Part shown: positions 1 to 9,457 of the stretch, in pieces | Layout of the letters: each line of letters begins with the position of its first letter | Position numbering within the stretch: the first letter of the stretch is position 1 | The notes under the pieces: model-generated | Seen by the model: the letters and a program-made list of their open reading frames with translations, nothing else | What the model was told of the DNA's origin: nothing | Database searches by the model: none | Program-made: the position numbers and the translations under genes | Origin: Streptomyces sp. H27-C3 | GTDB taxonomy: Bacteria > Actinomycetota > Actinomycetes > Streptomycetales > Streptomycetaceae | Assembly: GCF_030063415.1 (NCBI RefSeq) | Contig: NZ_JASITA010000012.1 | Location: 1 to 64,000 of the forward strand | Length of the DNA: 64,000 bases | Direction: 5' to 3'

Positions 1-107
1 GCCTGGGACCTCCGCCTCCGGCGTTGTCGTCAGTCGCGATGGCTCCGCCATCACTCCCTCCTCCGCCTTGGATTCGAAGGCCCCAGACGCCGCTCCTTCT
101 CCCACTG

Positions 108-1406
108 TCAATCGCGGGTGAGGTCGTAACAGCGAGCGTCGGGCCGGCCGATGGCGAGGTGATACGTCGCGCGCTCGTCGAGCAACAGAACGACCAGGTC
201 ACGCAGAGACTGACGCAACGGCACAAACGCACCCGGGCCGTCACGCTCCGACACGACACCGTGCAGCTCCAGTTCATCCTTGACCTCCGCGTACTGCGCC
301 CCGGTGAGCCGGTAGCCGCATGGCGGGTCCTGGATGATCTCGGCAGGCTCGGCCGGGTCGTTGTCCGCCCCGCCGAGGTACACGGGACCGCGGTCGGCGA
401 AGCCCGCCAGCCGCGCCAGGGTGGTTGCCGTCTCGATCCGGCCACGTCGTTCCCCGACGAAGGTGAACGCGCCGTCGAGGGCGGCCAGGTGGGAGTCGAC
501 GCGACGCCGGTTGTTGAGGGCCGGGTCCTTCTTCTCCGCGTCGGTGAGTGCGTCTACCCGGGTCTCCACCAGGAGCCCCACGGAGTGCTTGACGCCCGCC
601 GTGTTGCGCAGGATGCGCTCCTGGCCGTCGCCCGCCACCTGCTCGATCGGTTCCCCCGTCACCGGGTCGGTCCAGAGTCCGTAGATGCCGGTGCTGAATC
701 CGGCGTCCTCGGCGCCGGGTCGCGCGTACGACTCCGAGAGAGTGCGGGCCTCCGCGTGCACCCGGTCGTCGGTATTGAGGTTGCGTGGCCACAGAGCCAG
801 CAGGTCCTTGTCGTAGTACGGCACGGTCGCGCCGTACTCGTGCAGGTCGTAGACGACGTCCGGGCGGTGGTCCCGCAGGACGGCGGCCATGGTGCGGCCC
901 TCGGCGGTGCGCAGGGCGATGTGGTCCCTGTTGATGTCGACCCCGTCGGAGTTGCCGCGAGTGTCGGCGGCCCGGCCGTCGGGGTTGGCGGTGGGGATGA
1001 CCAGGACCGTGGTGCGCTTGAGGAAGTCGCGGGTCTGCTTGTCCTTGGCGTACGCGAGGTCGCGCACGGTCGTCAGACAGGCTTCGCGGCCGGAGGGTTC
1101 GTCCCCGTGCTGGGAGCAGATCAGCAGCGCGGTGTTGGCGGTGCGGTGCGTGCCGATGCGTACGAGCTGGAGCGGGCGGCCCTGCTTCGTGGCGCCGATC
1201 GCGGACATCGTGACGCGCTCGCTGCCGCGGTCGACGGCCTTCAGGAACGTCTGTTCCTCAGGCTGGGTGGTCCAGCGCGCGCCGCCGCTGGCCTCGAACC
1301 CGCTGCGGGGTGGCGCGGGCGTCGCCTGCGCGGGCGCGGCGAGGAGCGGGGCCGCCAGGGCAACGGCCGTGACGCCGAGCGCCAGGGCGCGGATACGGGC
1401 GAGCAT
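108..1406 (-). CDS. Secreted M14 family zinc carboxypeptidase
   Basis: The 432-residue protein begins with a signal peptide (residues 1-28, ending in an APAQA-type site) and is probably secreted. Zinc ligands of the M14 fold are visible: His100 and Glu103 in [11 protein letters not shown] and His189 in VVYDLHEYG. The substrate-anchoring NPDGR motif lies near 141-145, and the general-base glutamate is probably Glu281 in LLVETR. Such enzymes release C-terminal residues from peptides; the exact specificity cannot be read here. The start codon shares one base with the TGA of the upstream S15 peptidase gene (TGATG), so the two are very likely translated as a coupled pair that degrades extracellular peptides. 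The tail after about residue 300 is not a module I recognise. Confidence 0.9.
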   Translation of the reverse strand: MLARIRALALGVTAVALAAPLLAAPAQATPAPPRSGFEASGGARWTTQPEEQTFLKAVDRGSERVTMSAIGATKQGRPLQLVRIGTHRTANTALLICSQHGDEPSGREACLTTVRDLAYAKDKQTRDFLKRTTVLVIPTANPDGRAADTRGNSDGVDINRDHIALRTAEGRTMAAVLRDHRPDVVYDLHEYGATVPYYDKDLLALWPRNLNTDDRVHAEARTLSESYARPGAEDAGFSTGIYGLWTDPVTGEPIEQVAGDGQERILRNTAGVKHSVGLLVETRVDALTDAEKKDPALNNRRRVDSHLAALDGAFTFVGERRGRIETATTLARLAGFADRGPVYLGGADNDPAEPAEIIQDPPCGYRLTGAQYAEVKDELELHGVVSERDGPGAFVPLRQSLRDLVVLLLDERATYHLAIGRPDARCYDLTRD

Positions 1407-3355
1407 CAGCGGGTGCCTCCCGGGATCGGACGGATGGAGCGCGGTTCGCCGACGCCGTCGAGGAGGGCGCCGGACGAAGTGTGCGCGCCGGAGCCCGCGG
1501 TGGCGCGGACAAATGCCTTGTCGCCGCCGACGAAGGGGAGCTTCGCTCCCGTGCGGTGCAGGTCGATGCCGAGGGCCGGGGTGGTGGACGGCGGGTCGAT
1601 GAGCCCGGCGTCGGTGCCGCCGATGATCAGCGCGAGCCGGTGGCCGGCCGGTACGACGTGGTCGCTCGCGGCGAGGTCCAGGGTGATCGTGTGCTGCTTG
1701 CCGGGCGTGAGCGGGCGGCCCTTGCCCGGGTCCGCGTAGGTGCCCAGATCGGCCCAGCCGCGGCTGAATACGGTGTAGTCGACGTCGGCCGTCTTGGCCG
1801 CGGTCTCCTTGTAGCAGGAGCTGTCACCGGTGGTGCTGGGGCCCCAGCAGGTGCGTTCGGGGAGGGTGGTGATGCCCTCGCCCGCGCCGGCGTAGTCCCT
1901 GATGGTGTCGGGGCCGAGGTCGACGAGAACCGCGGAGAGGTGGGCGGTCGGCGTCGAAGGCGTCGCGGTGACCGTCACCTTGGAGGAGCCCGACAGGCGC
2001 AGGTCGCGGGTGAGCGGCTTGGTGGTGAACCCGGCCTTGGACGGGGTGGAGCGGTCGATCTGCGCGGCCCAGTCGCTCTCGCTCAGCTTGGGGTCGTCGG
2101 TGAGGGTCTCGGTGACGCCGGGCTCGGCGCGCTTGACGCCGAGGGTGCCGACGCCGGGCGCGGCGCCCTTGCCGGGGCGCACCGTGGTGGCGGCGGTGGA
2201 GCGGGGCGGCCAGACCTTGCCGGTGGACCACTGGTCGGGGGCGCGCTCGATGTCGGCCATCGGCTCGCGGTCGATGCCGTTGTCGTAGCCGAGGAGTTCA
2301 TGGTCGAACCAGCGGTGCAGGGTCTTGACCCAGTCTCCGCGGCGGAAGTCGAAGGGGTCGACGTGGCCGGTCTGGGACAGCCAGATCTTGCGGTCCACGC
2401 CCTCGTCGGCGAGCGCGTCCCACCACTGGCCGAAGTGCTTGGTGCGGACGTTGAGGTCCTGCATGCCGTGGACGACGAAGACGCTCGCCTCGACCTTGTC
2501 CGCGTCCGGCACATGGTTGCGCTCGCTCCACAGCCGGGTCCAGTCACCGGTGCGCGGCGCCCCGTCGACCAGTTTCCGCTGGACGGCCTTGCAGCGTTCG
2601 CGGGCCTCGGGGCTCTCCACGTAGTCCGACAGCCACTCGGGGCCGCTGTCGTAGAGCGGGGCGCCCTGGGCGAAGTAGTAGTCGTACCAGGAGGAGATCG
2701 CGCCGATCGGGACGATGGTCTTGAGGCCCTCGACGCCGGTCGCCGCGACGCCGTTGGCGACGGTGCCGTCGTAGCTCTTGCCGATCATCCCGGTATTGCC
2801 GGTGGTCCAGCCGGCCTTGGCGGGCGCGCCACCGGTGCGGGTGGTGTACGCCTTGCCGCGCCCGTTCAGCCAGTCGACGACGGCCTTGGCGGACTGGACG
2901 TCGGAGCGGCCTCCGACGTCGACGCAGCCGTCGGAGCGGCTGGTTCCCGCGAGGTCGACGGCGACGAAGCCGTAGCCGCGGGGCACGAAGTAGTTGTCGT
3001 AGTAGAGCGGGAACTGGACCGGTTTGCCGTTCGCGTCGTACGTCTTCTTCTGGCTCTCGTTGCCGCGCCCGCAGCATGCGTAGTAGGGGCTGGCATCCAT
3101 GATCACCGGTATTTCGCGGCCCTGCTGTGCGGGTTCCCTGGGCCGGACGATGTCGACGGCGACCCGGTCGGTCTTCCCGTCCGAGTCGCCGTCGATTCTG
3201 GTGTCCACCCACACGGACTCGCGTATCGCGTCGTCGTAGGAGTAGACGGGTTTGCTCTCCTTGGGCCCGGCCGCGGCGCCCTGGGCGCCCGCCGGGGAGA
3301 TCAGTACGGCCATCAGGGCGGCCGCGGCCACCGGTATGAGTCTGTGCCACTTCAT
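1406..3355 (-). CDS. Secreted Xaa-Pro dipeptidyl-peptidase (S15/CocE family)
   Basis: A 649-residue alpha/beta-hydrolase of peptidase family S15, which removes Xaa-Pro dipeptides from peptide N termini. The ATG at 3355 is preferred because it directly starts a signal peptide ([10 protein letters not shown], hydrophobic to about residue 29); an in-frame ATG at 3382 would only add nine charged residues. The nucleophile is Ser194 in IGKSYDG; the acid is probably Asp300 in HGMQDLNV and the base His331 in TGHVDPF. The C-terminal third (from about 430) is the beta-sandwich domain usual in this family. It overlaps the M14 gene by one base and is divergent from the M1 peptidase gene, giving a cluster of three secreted peptidases. 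Confidence 0.9.
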   Translation of the reverse strand: MKWHRLIPVAAAALMAVLISPAGAQGAAAGPKESKPVYSYDDAIRESVWVDTRIDGDSDGKTDRVAVDIVRPREPAQQGREIPVIMDASPYYACCGRGNESQKKTYDANGKPVQFPLYYDNYFVPRGYGFVAVDLAGTSRSDGCVDVGGRSDVQSAKAVVDWLNGRGKAYTTRTGGAPAKAGWTTGNTGMIGKSYDGTVANGVAATGVEGLKTIVPIGAISSWYDYYFAQGAPLYDSGPEWLSDYVESPEARERCKAVQRKLVDGAPRTGDWTRLWSERNHVPDADKVEASVFVVHGMQDLNVRTKHFGQWWDALADEGVDRKIWLSQTGHVDPFDFRRGDWVKTLHRWFDHELLGYDNGIDREPMADIERAPDQWSTGKVWPPRSTAATTVRPGKGAAPGVGTLGVKRAEPGVTETLTDDPKLSESDWAAQIDRSTPSKAGFTTKPLTRDLRLSGSSKVTVTATPSTPTAHLSAVLVDLGPDTIRDYAGAGEGITTLPERTCWGPSTTGDSSCYKETAAKTADVDYTVFSRGWADLGTYADPGKGRPLTPGKQHTITLDLAASDHVVPAGHRLALIIGGTDAGLIDPPSTTPALGIDLHRTGAKLPFVGGDKAFVRATAGSGAHTSSGALLDGVGEPRSIRPIPGGTR

Positions 3356-3583
3356 TCGGGTGCCCCGCGCAGGTATCGGCATGGCCGGAAGGTACTCCGG
3401 TCAACTGCCGTGCAAAAGAGGGCACCAGAGCGCAGTGGGACGATCACACACTCCCCAGCTGGGCGAGAGGTGACATGTCGGCCACATGGCAGTCGTGTGA
3501 CAGGAGCGACCATGGACATGACTGGTGGCAGGGGGCTGAATAGAGTGCGAACAGATCCTTCGGACTGACCACTTGGAGCATCC

Positions 3584-5110
3584 GTGCACCGCAGACTCAT
3601 CGCCCCGAGCGCCCTCGCTGCCTCTTTGCTGCTGGTGATCCCGGCATCGGCCGCAGATTTCACTCCGGGCGCCCCGGGTATCGGCGACCCCTATTACCCG
3701 GCCAGCGGCAACGGCGGATACGACGTATCCCATTACGACCTGCGCCTGAAGTACCAGCCCAAGACGGACCTGCTGGAGGGTACGGCGACGATCCTCGCCA
3801 CCACCAAGCAGAACCTCTCCCGCTTCAACCTCGACTTCGGCCTGAAGGTGAGCGAGGTCCTGGTCAACGGCAAGAAGGCGAAGTTCGTCAAGGAGAGCGA
3901 CCAGGAGCTGGTGGTCAGCCCGGCGTCGCCGGTGGAGAAGAACAAGACGATTTCGGTCGTCGTCCGCTATACCGGAAAGCCCTCCGAGCTCAAGATCGGC
4001 GGATACACGGCCTGGCACCGCACCCCGGACGGCGGTGTCGCCGCCCAGGAGCCCGACTCGGCCGTGTGGTGGTTCCCGAGCAACGACCACCCGCTGGACA
4101 AGGCGACGTACGACGTGTCGGTCTCGGTGCCGGACGGCACCCAGGCGATCAGCAACGGCGTACTCCAGTCGCAGAGCTCGAAGATCGGCTGGACGCGGTT
4201 CGCGTGGCGTTCGAACAAGCCGCAGGCCAGTTATCTCGCGACGCTCGCGGTCGGGAAGTTCGACATCACCACCGACAGGACCGAGAGCGGCCTGCCCGTC
4301 CTCAACGCGTACAGCAAGGACCTCGGTGACAACGCGGGCGCCGCGCGCGCCAGCATCGAGCGCACCGGGGAGGTCGCCGACTGGCTCACCGGGGTCTTCG
4401 GCCCCTACCCCTTCAACGCGCTGGGTGGTTACGTCCCGAACGTGACCAGCGGATACGCCCTGGAGACCCAGACCCGCCCGTTCTACAGCCCGCGCCAGTT
4501 CGCGAACGGCTCGAACATCTCGGTCGTCGTCCATGAGCTGGCCCATCAGTGGTACGGCGACAGTGTCTCGGTCAAGGGGTGGAAGGACATCTGGATCAAC
4601 GAGGGCTTCGCCCGTTACAGCCAGTGGCTGTGGTCGGAGAAGGAGGGCGAGGGCACCGCGCAGGAGCTCGCGGACTATGTCTATGAGACACGCGCGGCCG
4701 ACGACCCCTTCTGGACCGTGAAGCCGGGCGACCCCGGTCCGGACAGGCAGTTCGACATCGCCGTCTACGACCGGGGCGCGCTCGCCGTGCAGGCGCTGCG
4801 CAATGAGGTCGGCGACGAGGACTTCTCCAAGATCCTCAAGGGCTGGACGGCCAAGTACGCCTACGGCAACGCGAATGTGGGCGACTTCGTGAAGTTCGCC
4901 GAGAAGGTCTCGGGCAAGCCGCTCGCCGAGCTCTTCGACACCTGGCTGTACGAGCCGTCGAAGCCGGGCTCCCCGGCCGCCGCGGACGCCCGGGTCGCCC
5001 GCGCGAGCGGCGCGGACGCGAAGCCCGCGCAGCCCAAGTCGTGGAAGAAGATCGCCGCGACCAACTCGGTCCATGACCACGGCCAGGGTCACGGGCACGA
5101 CCACCGCTGA
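3584..5110 (+). CDS. Secreted M1 family metallopeptidase (aminopeptidase N-like)
   Basis: This 508-residue protein starts at GTG with GGAG seven bases upstream and has a signal peptide ending near ASAADF. The gluzincin site is complete: HELAH with His317, Glu318 and His321, and Glu340 in NEGFAR at the standard 18-residue spacing. The N-terminal beta-saddle domain spans roughly 45-230 and the catalytic domain roughly 240-450. The large C-terminal helical domain of full aminopeptidase N is absent, as in the short secreted actinobacterial forms. The last residues (HDHGQGHGHDHR) are rich in histidine and could bind metal. A strong hairpin follows the gene. It probably removes N-terminal residues from extracellular peptides. 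Confidence 0.88.
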   Translation: MHRRLIAPSALAASLLLVIPASAADFTPGAPGIGDPYYPASGNGGYDVSHYDLRLKYQPKTDLLEGTATILATTKQNLSRFNLDFGLKVSEVLVNGKKAKFVKESDQELVVSPASPVEKNKTISVVVRYTGKPSELKIGGYTAWHRTPDGGVAAQEPDSAVWWFPSNDHPLDKATYDVSVSVPDGTQAISNGVLQSQSSKIGWTRFAWRSNKPQASYLATLAVGKFDITTDRTESGLPVLNAYSKDLGDNAGAARASIERTGEVADWLTGVFGPYPFNALGGYVPNVTSGYALETQTRPFYSPRQFANGSNISVVVHELAHQWYGDSVSVKGWKDIWINEGFARYSQWLWSEKEGEGTAQELADYVYETRAADDPFWTVKPGDPGPDRQFDIAVYDRGALAVQALRNEVGDEDFSKILKGWTAKYAYGNANVGDFVKFAEKVSGKPLAELFDTWLYEPSKPGSPAAADARVARASGADAKPAQPKSWKKIAATNSVHDHGQGHGHDHR

Positions 5111-5126
5111 CCGGCGACCGGCGACA

Positions 5127-5153
5127 CACCGCGCCGCCGAGGGCGGCGCGGTG
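5127..5153 (+). terminator. Hairpin terminator after the M1 peptidase gene
   Basis: A perfect 12-bp stem (CACCGCGCCGCC and its complement) with a GAG loop begins 16 bases after the stop codon. There is no U-tract, which is common for GC-rich actinobacterial terminators. Confidence 0.7.
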
Positions 5154-5228
5154 GTCGTCGTGGACAGCTGGTCCACACCCGCTACGCACCCGGTACGCCC
5201 TCCCGCGTACCGTGGGTGGCCAGGCTGC

Positions 5229-5244
5229 TGAAAGCGCTCTCTGA
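5229..5244. promoter_or_regulatory. LacI-type operator upstream of the regulator gene
   Basis: TGAAAGCGCTCTCTGA contains GAAAGCGCTCTC, one mismatch from the perfect palindrome GAGAGCGCTCTC found twice upstream of the GH81 gene. It lies about 80 bases before the LacI-family start, so autoregulation is likely. This is inferred from shared sequence, not from binding data. Confidence 0.65.
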
Positions 5245-5321
5245 AGATCGGTGCGACCCGGTAGCCTGCCATCCGGCAGCCCTCTCCCGCTGCCGCCCCG
5301 AGCAGCCGAGGAGCGTCCGCA

Positions 5322-6365
5322 GTGCCCGAGCAGTCCGCTGGGTCCCGCCCCACTCTGGAAGCCGTCGCGGCCCGTGCCGGGGTCTCCCGCGCCACGGCCT
5401 CCCGCGTCGTCAACGGCGGCGCCGGTGTGCGGCAGCCGCTGGTCGACAAGGTTCGCCGGGCCGTCGACGATCTGGGGTACGTCCCGAACCACGCGGCCCG
5501 TTCCCTGGTGACCCGGCGCAACGGCGCGGTCGCCGTGATCATCGCCGAGCCGGAGTTCCGGATTTTCTCCGATCCGTTCTTCGAGCAGCAGCTGCGCGGG
5601 ATCAGCAGGGAACTGACGGCGCACGACTCGCAGTTGGTGCTGCTGTGGGTGGAAGGGCCCGGCGACTACGACCGCATCGCCCGCTACCTCGGCGGCGGTC
5701 ATGTCGACGGCGCGCTCGCCTTCTCGCTGCACAACGACGACGAACTGCCCGCCGTCATCCGCCGGGTGAAGCTCCCGACCGTCTTCGGCGGGCGCCCCGG
5801 CTGGTCGGGCACCGACTCCGAGCGCGCGGTCCCGTACGTCGACTGCGACAACCGCGGCGGCGCCCGGCAGGCCGTGCACCATCTCGTCGGCCTGGGCCGC
5901 GAGCGCATCGCGCACATCGCGGGCCCGCGCGACCAGACTTCCGCCCTCGACCGCATCGACGGCTACCGCGATGTGCTGCTCGACGCGGATCCGGGGCTGA
6001 TCGCGCAGGGCGCCTTCACCGTGGAGAGCGGGGCCCTCGCCATGACGGAACTGCTTGAACGCAGACCGGAGTTGGACGCGGTGTTCGCCGCCAACGACCT
6101 GATGGCGGCGGGCGCTCTGCGGGTGCTGCGCGAGCGGGGCCGGCGGGTGCCCGAGGATGTCGCACTGGTCGGCTTCGACGACGTGCTTCCGCTCGCCGAG
6201 TCGGCCGAGCCGCCGCTGACGACGGTCCGTCAGGACATCGAAGGAATGGGCCGGTTGATGGTCAGGCTGCTAATGCGGGTGCTGAGCGAGGACGGCGGCC
6301 CGGAATCGGGCGCGCCGGCCTCGGTGATCATGCCGACCGAACTGGTGCGGCGGACCTCGGCCTGA
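5322..6365 (+). CDS. LacI family transcriptional regulator
   Basis: A 347-residue regulator with an N-terminal LacI helix-turn-helix at about residues 9-55 (TLEAVAARAGVSRATASRVV, then the hinge helix YVPNHAARSL) and a periplasmic-binding-protein-like effector domain from about 65 to the end. It is expected to repress sugar-use genes and to release DNA when a saccharide binds. It is convergent with the GH81 glucanase gene, and near-identical palindromes lie upstream of both genes. The simplest reading is an autoregulated repressor of the glucanase, with a beta-1,3-gluco-oligosaccharide as inducer. The effector is an inference. Confidence 0.9.
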   Translation: MPEQSAGSRPTLEAVAARAGVSRATASRVVNGGAGVRQPLVDKVRRAVDDLGYVPNHAARSLVTRRNGAVAVIIAEPEFRIFSDPFFEQQLRGISRELTAHDSQLVLLWVEGPGDYDRIARYLGGGHVDGALAFSLHNDDELPAVIRRVKLPTVFGGRPGWSGTDSERAVPYVDCDNRGGARQAVHHLVGLGRERIAHIAGPRDQTSALDRIDGYRDVLLDADPGLIAQGAFTVESGALAMTELLERRPELDAVFAANDLMAAGALRVLRERGRRVPEDVALVGFDDVLPLAESAEPPLTTVRQDIEGMGRLMVRLLMRVLSEDGGPESGAPASVIMPTELVRRTSA

Positions 6366-6384
6366 GGCCGGGACCCGCCGCGTG

Positions 6385-6416
6385 GTCCGCTACCGGTTAC
6401 CGGACCGGTGGCGGAC
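6385..6416. terminator. Bidirectional hairpin between lacI-type gene and GH81 gene
   Basis: A 13-bp stem with one G-U wobble (GTCCGCTACCGGT against ACCGGTGGCGGAC) and a six-base loop sits in the 62-bp gap between two convergent stop codons, so it can end transcripts from both sides. Confidence 0.65.
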
Positions 6417-6427
6417 GGTTCGCTGGT

Positions 6428-9205
6428 TCACTGGAAGGGGATCACCAGGCTCGAACGGTCCGTGCCGGTAAGGATCTTGGCCGTTCCGTTGCCGATGGCG
6501 TTCCACACCTCCAGGCGTACGGTGCCGTCCTTGAGGGCGCCGAGAGTGCCGGTCGCCGACTTGAGGCCGCGGGCCTGCGTGTACTCCTCCCAGCCCGCCA
6601 CCGGGTCGGTCGCGAAGTAATGGTAGGTCTCGGTCCGTTCGAAGGTGCCGTCACCCGTGAGGTCGTAGCTGATCCTGGCCTGCTGTCCGAGACCGACCGC
6701 GGAGCCCGCGTCCAACTGGAGGCGGAACGACGTGGCCGCGGCGGCCTTGAGTGCGCCGGTGACGTTCTTGACCTCGTACGTCTGCGGGGTGTGCGGGGCG
6801 CCGTCGTGGTTGCCGCCGCCCGCGGAAGCGATGGTGTCGCTGCCCGCCGTGGTGCCGATGGCGGTGGTGAGCACTCCTCCGGTGCGCAGCTGGAAGGTGT
6901 TACCGGTGGGCGGGTCGGGATCCGGGTCCGGGTCGCCGCCGCCGGTGCCGGTGCCTGTCGCCGTGGAGCGGGCCGGGACGATGAGCTTGCCGCCGTCCGA
7001 GAAAGTCACCGTGCGGGCCGTGGAGCCGTGGTTGTGCGCGGCGTAGGTCCGTACCGTGCCCTTGGTGAAGACCGCGGAGGTCGGGATGTCTCCGGCCACC
7101 GACGCGTCGGGGGCGCCGAGCGTGTCGAGCGTGTTGATCCAGTGGTATGTGTGCGCCTTGGACTCACCCTGCTCCGGGGTGTAGCCCGCGTGGCCCGCGT
7201 CCCACTTGGTCTTCGCCGCTCCCGGGTCCGCGATCGACTCGAACTCCCAGAGGAGGTCGCGCCATTCGACGGCCGGGCCGCCGTTCTCACGCTCCATCTC
7301 CGCGATATTGCGCTTGATCGCGTCCTTCTTACGACCGAGGTGCATCGAACCAGCCGTCACCGGGAGGACGTTGATGCCGTGGATCTCCTCGGGGTTCGCG
7401 GTCCACCAAGTGGCGTACGCCGCTCCGCTGCCCCACACCATGCCGACCGTGTCATGGCCGTAGGAGGACGGGAAGACCTGCTGGTCGGCGTCGAACCAGT
7501 ACTGCGAGATGGCTTCCGCCTCGGTGGTGAGCAGGAACGTGCCGAGGTCGCGCAGCGAGGTGTCGCCGGTCGCGGCGCCCCACAGGACGAGTCCCGCGCT
7601 GAGGTTGGTGGACTCCGACGAGGACTCCTGGTTGTTGCCCGCCGCGAAGCCCTGGTGGCCCGAGGCCCAACTGTGCCCGGCGTAGACGTCGAAGCCGCGC
7701 AGGAAGGGGAACGCGGCATCGGTGCGGCTGGGGTTGGCGGCGTCGCGGACCAGGGTCTTGACCATGCCGCCCCAGGCGGAGTCGGCGGCCCAGGCCGGGT
7801 CGTACTGCGCGACGATCGCTGCCGCGTAGACGTAGTAGCTGTAGTGGAAGTGGTGGTCGTTGAGCTCGGTGTCGCTGCCGTACGACGCCGGGTAGCCGGT
7901 CAGCGTCTTCCAGTCCTTGTCGTAGCTGAACTCGCTCACGCCACCTGCCGTGAACCAGTCCTGGAGGCGCCCCTTCATGAGTCCGAGCAGCTTGTCGCGG
8001 TTGGCGGTCTCGCCGATCTGGTCGGCCACCGGGACGAGTTGGGCGAGCCGGCCGAGCGCCTTGCCGGTCCAGTAGGTGTCGGTGGCGCCGGAGAACGGGT
8101 CGGAAGCGTTCGCCACCTCGTTCAGGTAGCCCCTGAGTCTGGCCGTCTCGACGCCGCTCGACTTCGGCAGCGCCGGCAGCACGCCCGAGGCCCGCTGGCT
8201 GGTGCTGAAGGAAGCCGCCTCGCGGACCTTCATCGTGCCGCGCGGTGATACGTAGGTGTACGGGGTGAGCGGGTCGGTGGTGTGCAGCCACTGGTGGCGG
8301 TAGAGGGCCTGCAGCGTGCCCCTCTCGGCGCCCTCCTTGGCCTCGGTGGTGAGGGCGTACGTCGCCTTGACCGTGCCGGCCTCCGAGCTCCAGGTCGCCT
8401 TGGAGCCGGTGACGAAGCTGAACGCGTACTTCTTGAACGTCGCGAGGGCGTCGGTGGACGGCAGCACGGCGAGCGAGAAGTAGTCCTTGGAGCCGAGGCC
8501 CGCGGTGACGGTGGACCCCGATACGTTCCAGTCGCTGCCGGTCGGCGCGAAGAGGGCGTAGTGGTGGCCCGCGACGGTGACGCCCAGGACGTTGCCCTGG
8601 TCGGCGAAGACCGTGGGCGCGGCGGCGGTGGTGATCTGGGCGTTGCCGCCGGAGCCCTTGGCATACACATAGGGCATGCCGTGGCCGATGGTGGTGCGCA
8701 GGGTGCGGGTGCCGTCGGACCAGTACGGCGTGACGGTCCAGTCGGACCAGTCGTCGGCCCTGGTGTCCGGGGAGTTGAGACCGGTCAGGCCGAGAGTGAG
8801 GTCGGCCTTGTGCGCGAACTCGTACTGGCGGCCGTCACCGCCGACGGCGGAGCTCGTCGGGTAGCCGACTTCGAGGCCGCCGCGGGTGGCCTGGTAGGTG
8901 AGCGGGTGCCCGTACATGGGTGTGGAGTGCGGGTTGTCGCCGTACCGCTGGAAGGCGAGGGAGGACCACCAGTCGTTGGTGGGCACCGGCTTGTCCTTCG
9001 CGGCCGGTGTCACTTTGGGTGTGACGGGTGCGCCGGTGTTGGTGGTGGGGCCCGATGCGCCGGCGGGGCGCACATCGGAGTAACTGCCCGAGCCGACCGG
9101 GATGGTGGCGGCTGCCGCGGGAGCGGCGGCGGAGCCCAGACCGACTGCGGCCAGAGCGGATACCAGGATCAGCGCGGAGGCCGATCTGAGGCGGGGGGCT
9201 GGCAT
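6428..9205 (-). CDS. Secreted endo-1,3-beta-glucanase, GH81, with C-terminal module
   Basis: The 925-residue product begins at the ATG at 9205 (GAGGTG seven bases upstream, followed at once by a signal peptide ending at about residue 33). GH81 signature motifs are clear: DHHFHYSYYVYAAA with Asp450 as probable acid, and GNNQESSSES with Glu527 and Glu531 in the base region. A PDPDPDPP linker near residue 760 leads to a roughly 155-residue C-terminal domain that is probably carbohydrate-binding (it resembles CBM56, but I cannot verify this). The enzyme should cleave beta-1,3-glucans such as laminarin or fungal wall glucan outside the cell. Its promoter carries two LacI-type palindromes matching the site near the adjacent regulator gene. 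Confidence 0.9.
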   Translation of the reverse strand: MPAPRLRSASALILVSALAAVGLGSAAAPAAAATIPVGSGSYSDVRPAGASGPTTNTGAPVTPKVTPAAKDKPVPTNDWWSSLAFQRYGDNPHSTPMYGHPLTYQATRGGLEVGYPTSSAVGGDGRQYEFAHKADLTLGLTGLNSPDTRADDWSDWTVTPYWSDGTRTLRTTIGHGMPYVYAKGSGGNAQITTAAAPTVFADQGNVLGVTVAGHHYALFAPTGSDWNVSGSTVTAGLGSKDYFSLAVLPSTDALATFKKYAFSFVTGSKATWSSEAGTVKATYALTTEAKEGAERGTLQALYRHQWLHTTDPLTPYTYVSPRGTMKVREAASFSTSQRASGVLPALPKSSGVETARLRGYLNEVANASDPFSGATDTYWTGKALGRLAQLVPVADQIGETANRDKLLGLMKGRLQDWFTAGGVSEFSYDKDWKTLTGYPASYGSDTELNDHHFHYSYYVYAAAIVAQYDPAWAADSAWGGMVKTLVRDAANPSRTDAAFPFLRGFDVYAGHSWASGHQGFAAGNNQESSSESTNLSAGLVLWGAATGDTSLRDLGTFLLTTEAEAISQYWFDADQQVFPSSYGHDTVGMVWGSGAAYATWWTANPEEIHGINVLPVTAGSMHLGRKKDAIKRNIAEMERENGGPAVEWRDLLWEFESIADPGAAKTKWDAGHAGYTPEQGESKAHTYHWINTLDTLGAPDASVAGDIPTSAVFTKGTVRTYAAHNHGSTARTVTFSDGGKLIVPARSTATGTGTGGGDPDPDPDPPTGNTFQLRTGGVLTTAIGTTAGSDTIASAGGGNHDGAPHTPQTYEVKNVTGALKAAAATSFRLQLDAGSAVGLGQQARISYDLTGDGTFERTETYHYFATDPVAGWEEYTQARGLKSATGTLGALKDGTVRLEVWNAIGNGTAKILTGTDRSSLVIPFQ

Positions 9206-9241
9206 GGACGGCACCTCGAAATCGTGGAGGAACGGGCGTCC

Positions 9242-9253
9242 GAGAGCGCTCTC
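9242..9253. promoter_or_regulatory. LacI-type operator O1 of the GH81 gene
   Basis: GAGAGCGCTCTC is a perfect 12-bp palindrome. It lies about 12 bases downstream of the predicted -10 box and 36 bases before the GH81 start, a position where a repressor would block initiation. Confidence 0.75.
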
Positions 9254-9264
9254 AGATGGGAGGG

Positions 9265-9294
9265 AACGTAAAACTCCTGTAATGGGAGTGTCAA
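9265..9294 (-). promoter_or_regulatory. Vegetative promoter of the GH81 gene
   Basis: On the minus strand, TTGACA (9294-9289) is separated by 18 bp from TACGTT (9270-9265), which fits the TAnnnT pattern of the main streptomycete sigma factor. The start point would be near 9258. Confidence 0.65.
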
Positions 9295-9411
9295 TACCTC
9301 TGACACGCACGGCAGTTGGGACCACCCGTGGTCGCCATGCGTTCGAGTCTTGACGTATTGAGGAATCTTGACGGAGCGAGAGCAATCAGGGCATTCCCTG
9401 ACCCAACCTCT

Positions 9412-9425
9412 TGAGAGCGCTCTCA
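9412..9425. promoter_or_regulatory. LacI-type operator O2 of the GH81 gene
   Basis: TGAGAGCGCTCTCA is a perfect 14-bp palindrome 170 bp upstream of O1, suggesting tetramer binding with DNA looping. It lies 33 bp after the end of the DUF2236 gene. Confidence 0.7.
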
Positions 9426-9457
9426 CACTCTGAGCCTCAGGACTCAGGCCTCAATCC

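Noticed and set aside
38..52. GATGGC-TCC-GCCATC hairpin at the window start
   Set aside because: Only a 6-bp stem, and the neighbouring gene lies outside the window, so neither a terminator nor a regulatory role can be assigned.
1481..3568. 695-codon open frame on the plus strand across the S15 peptidase gene
   Set aside because: It is antisense to a well-supported peptidase gene, has low-complexity Gly/Val/Arg/Asp composition and no family motif; an artefact of GC-rich third positions.
5262..5267. TAGCCT as -10 box of the LacI-family gene
   Set aside because: No acceptable -35 hexamer lies 16-19 bp upstream.
3401..5542. 713-codon minus-strand frame opposite the M1 peptidase gene
   Set aside because: The plus strand encodes an intact HELAH metallopeptidase; the reverse frame has no domain.
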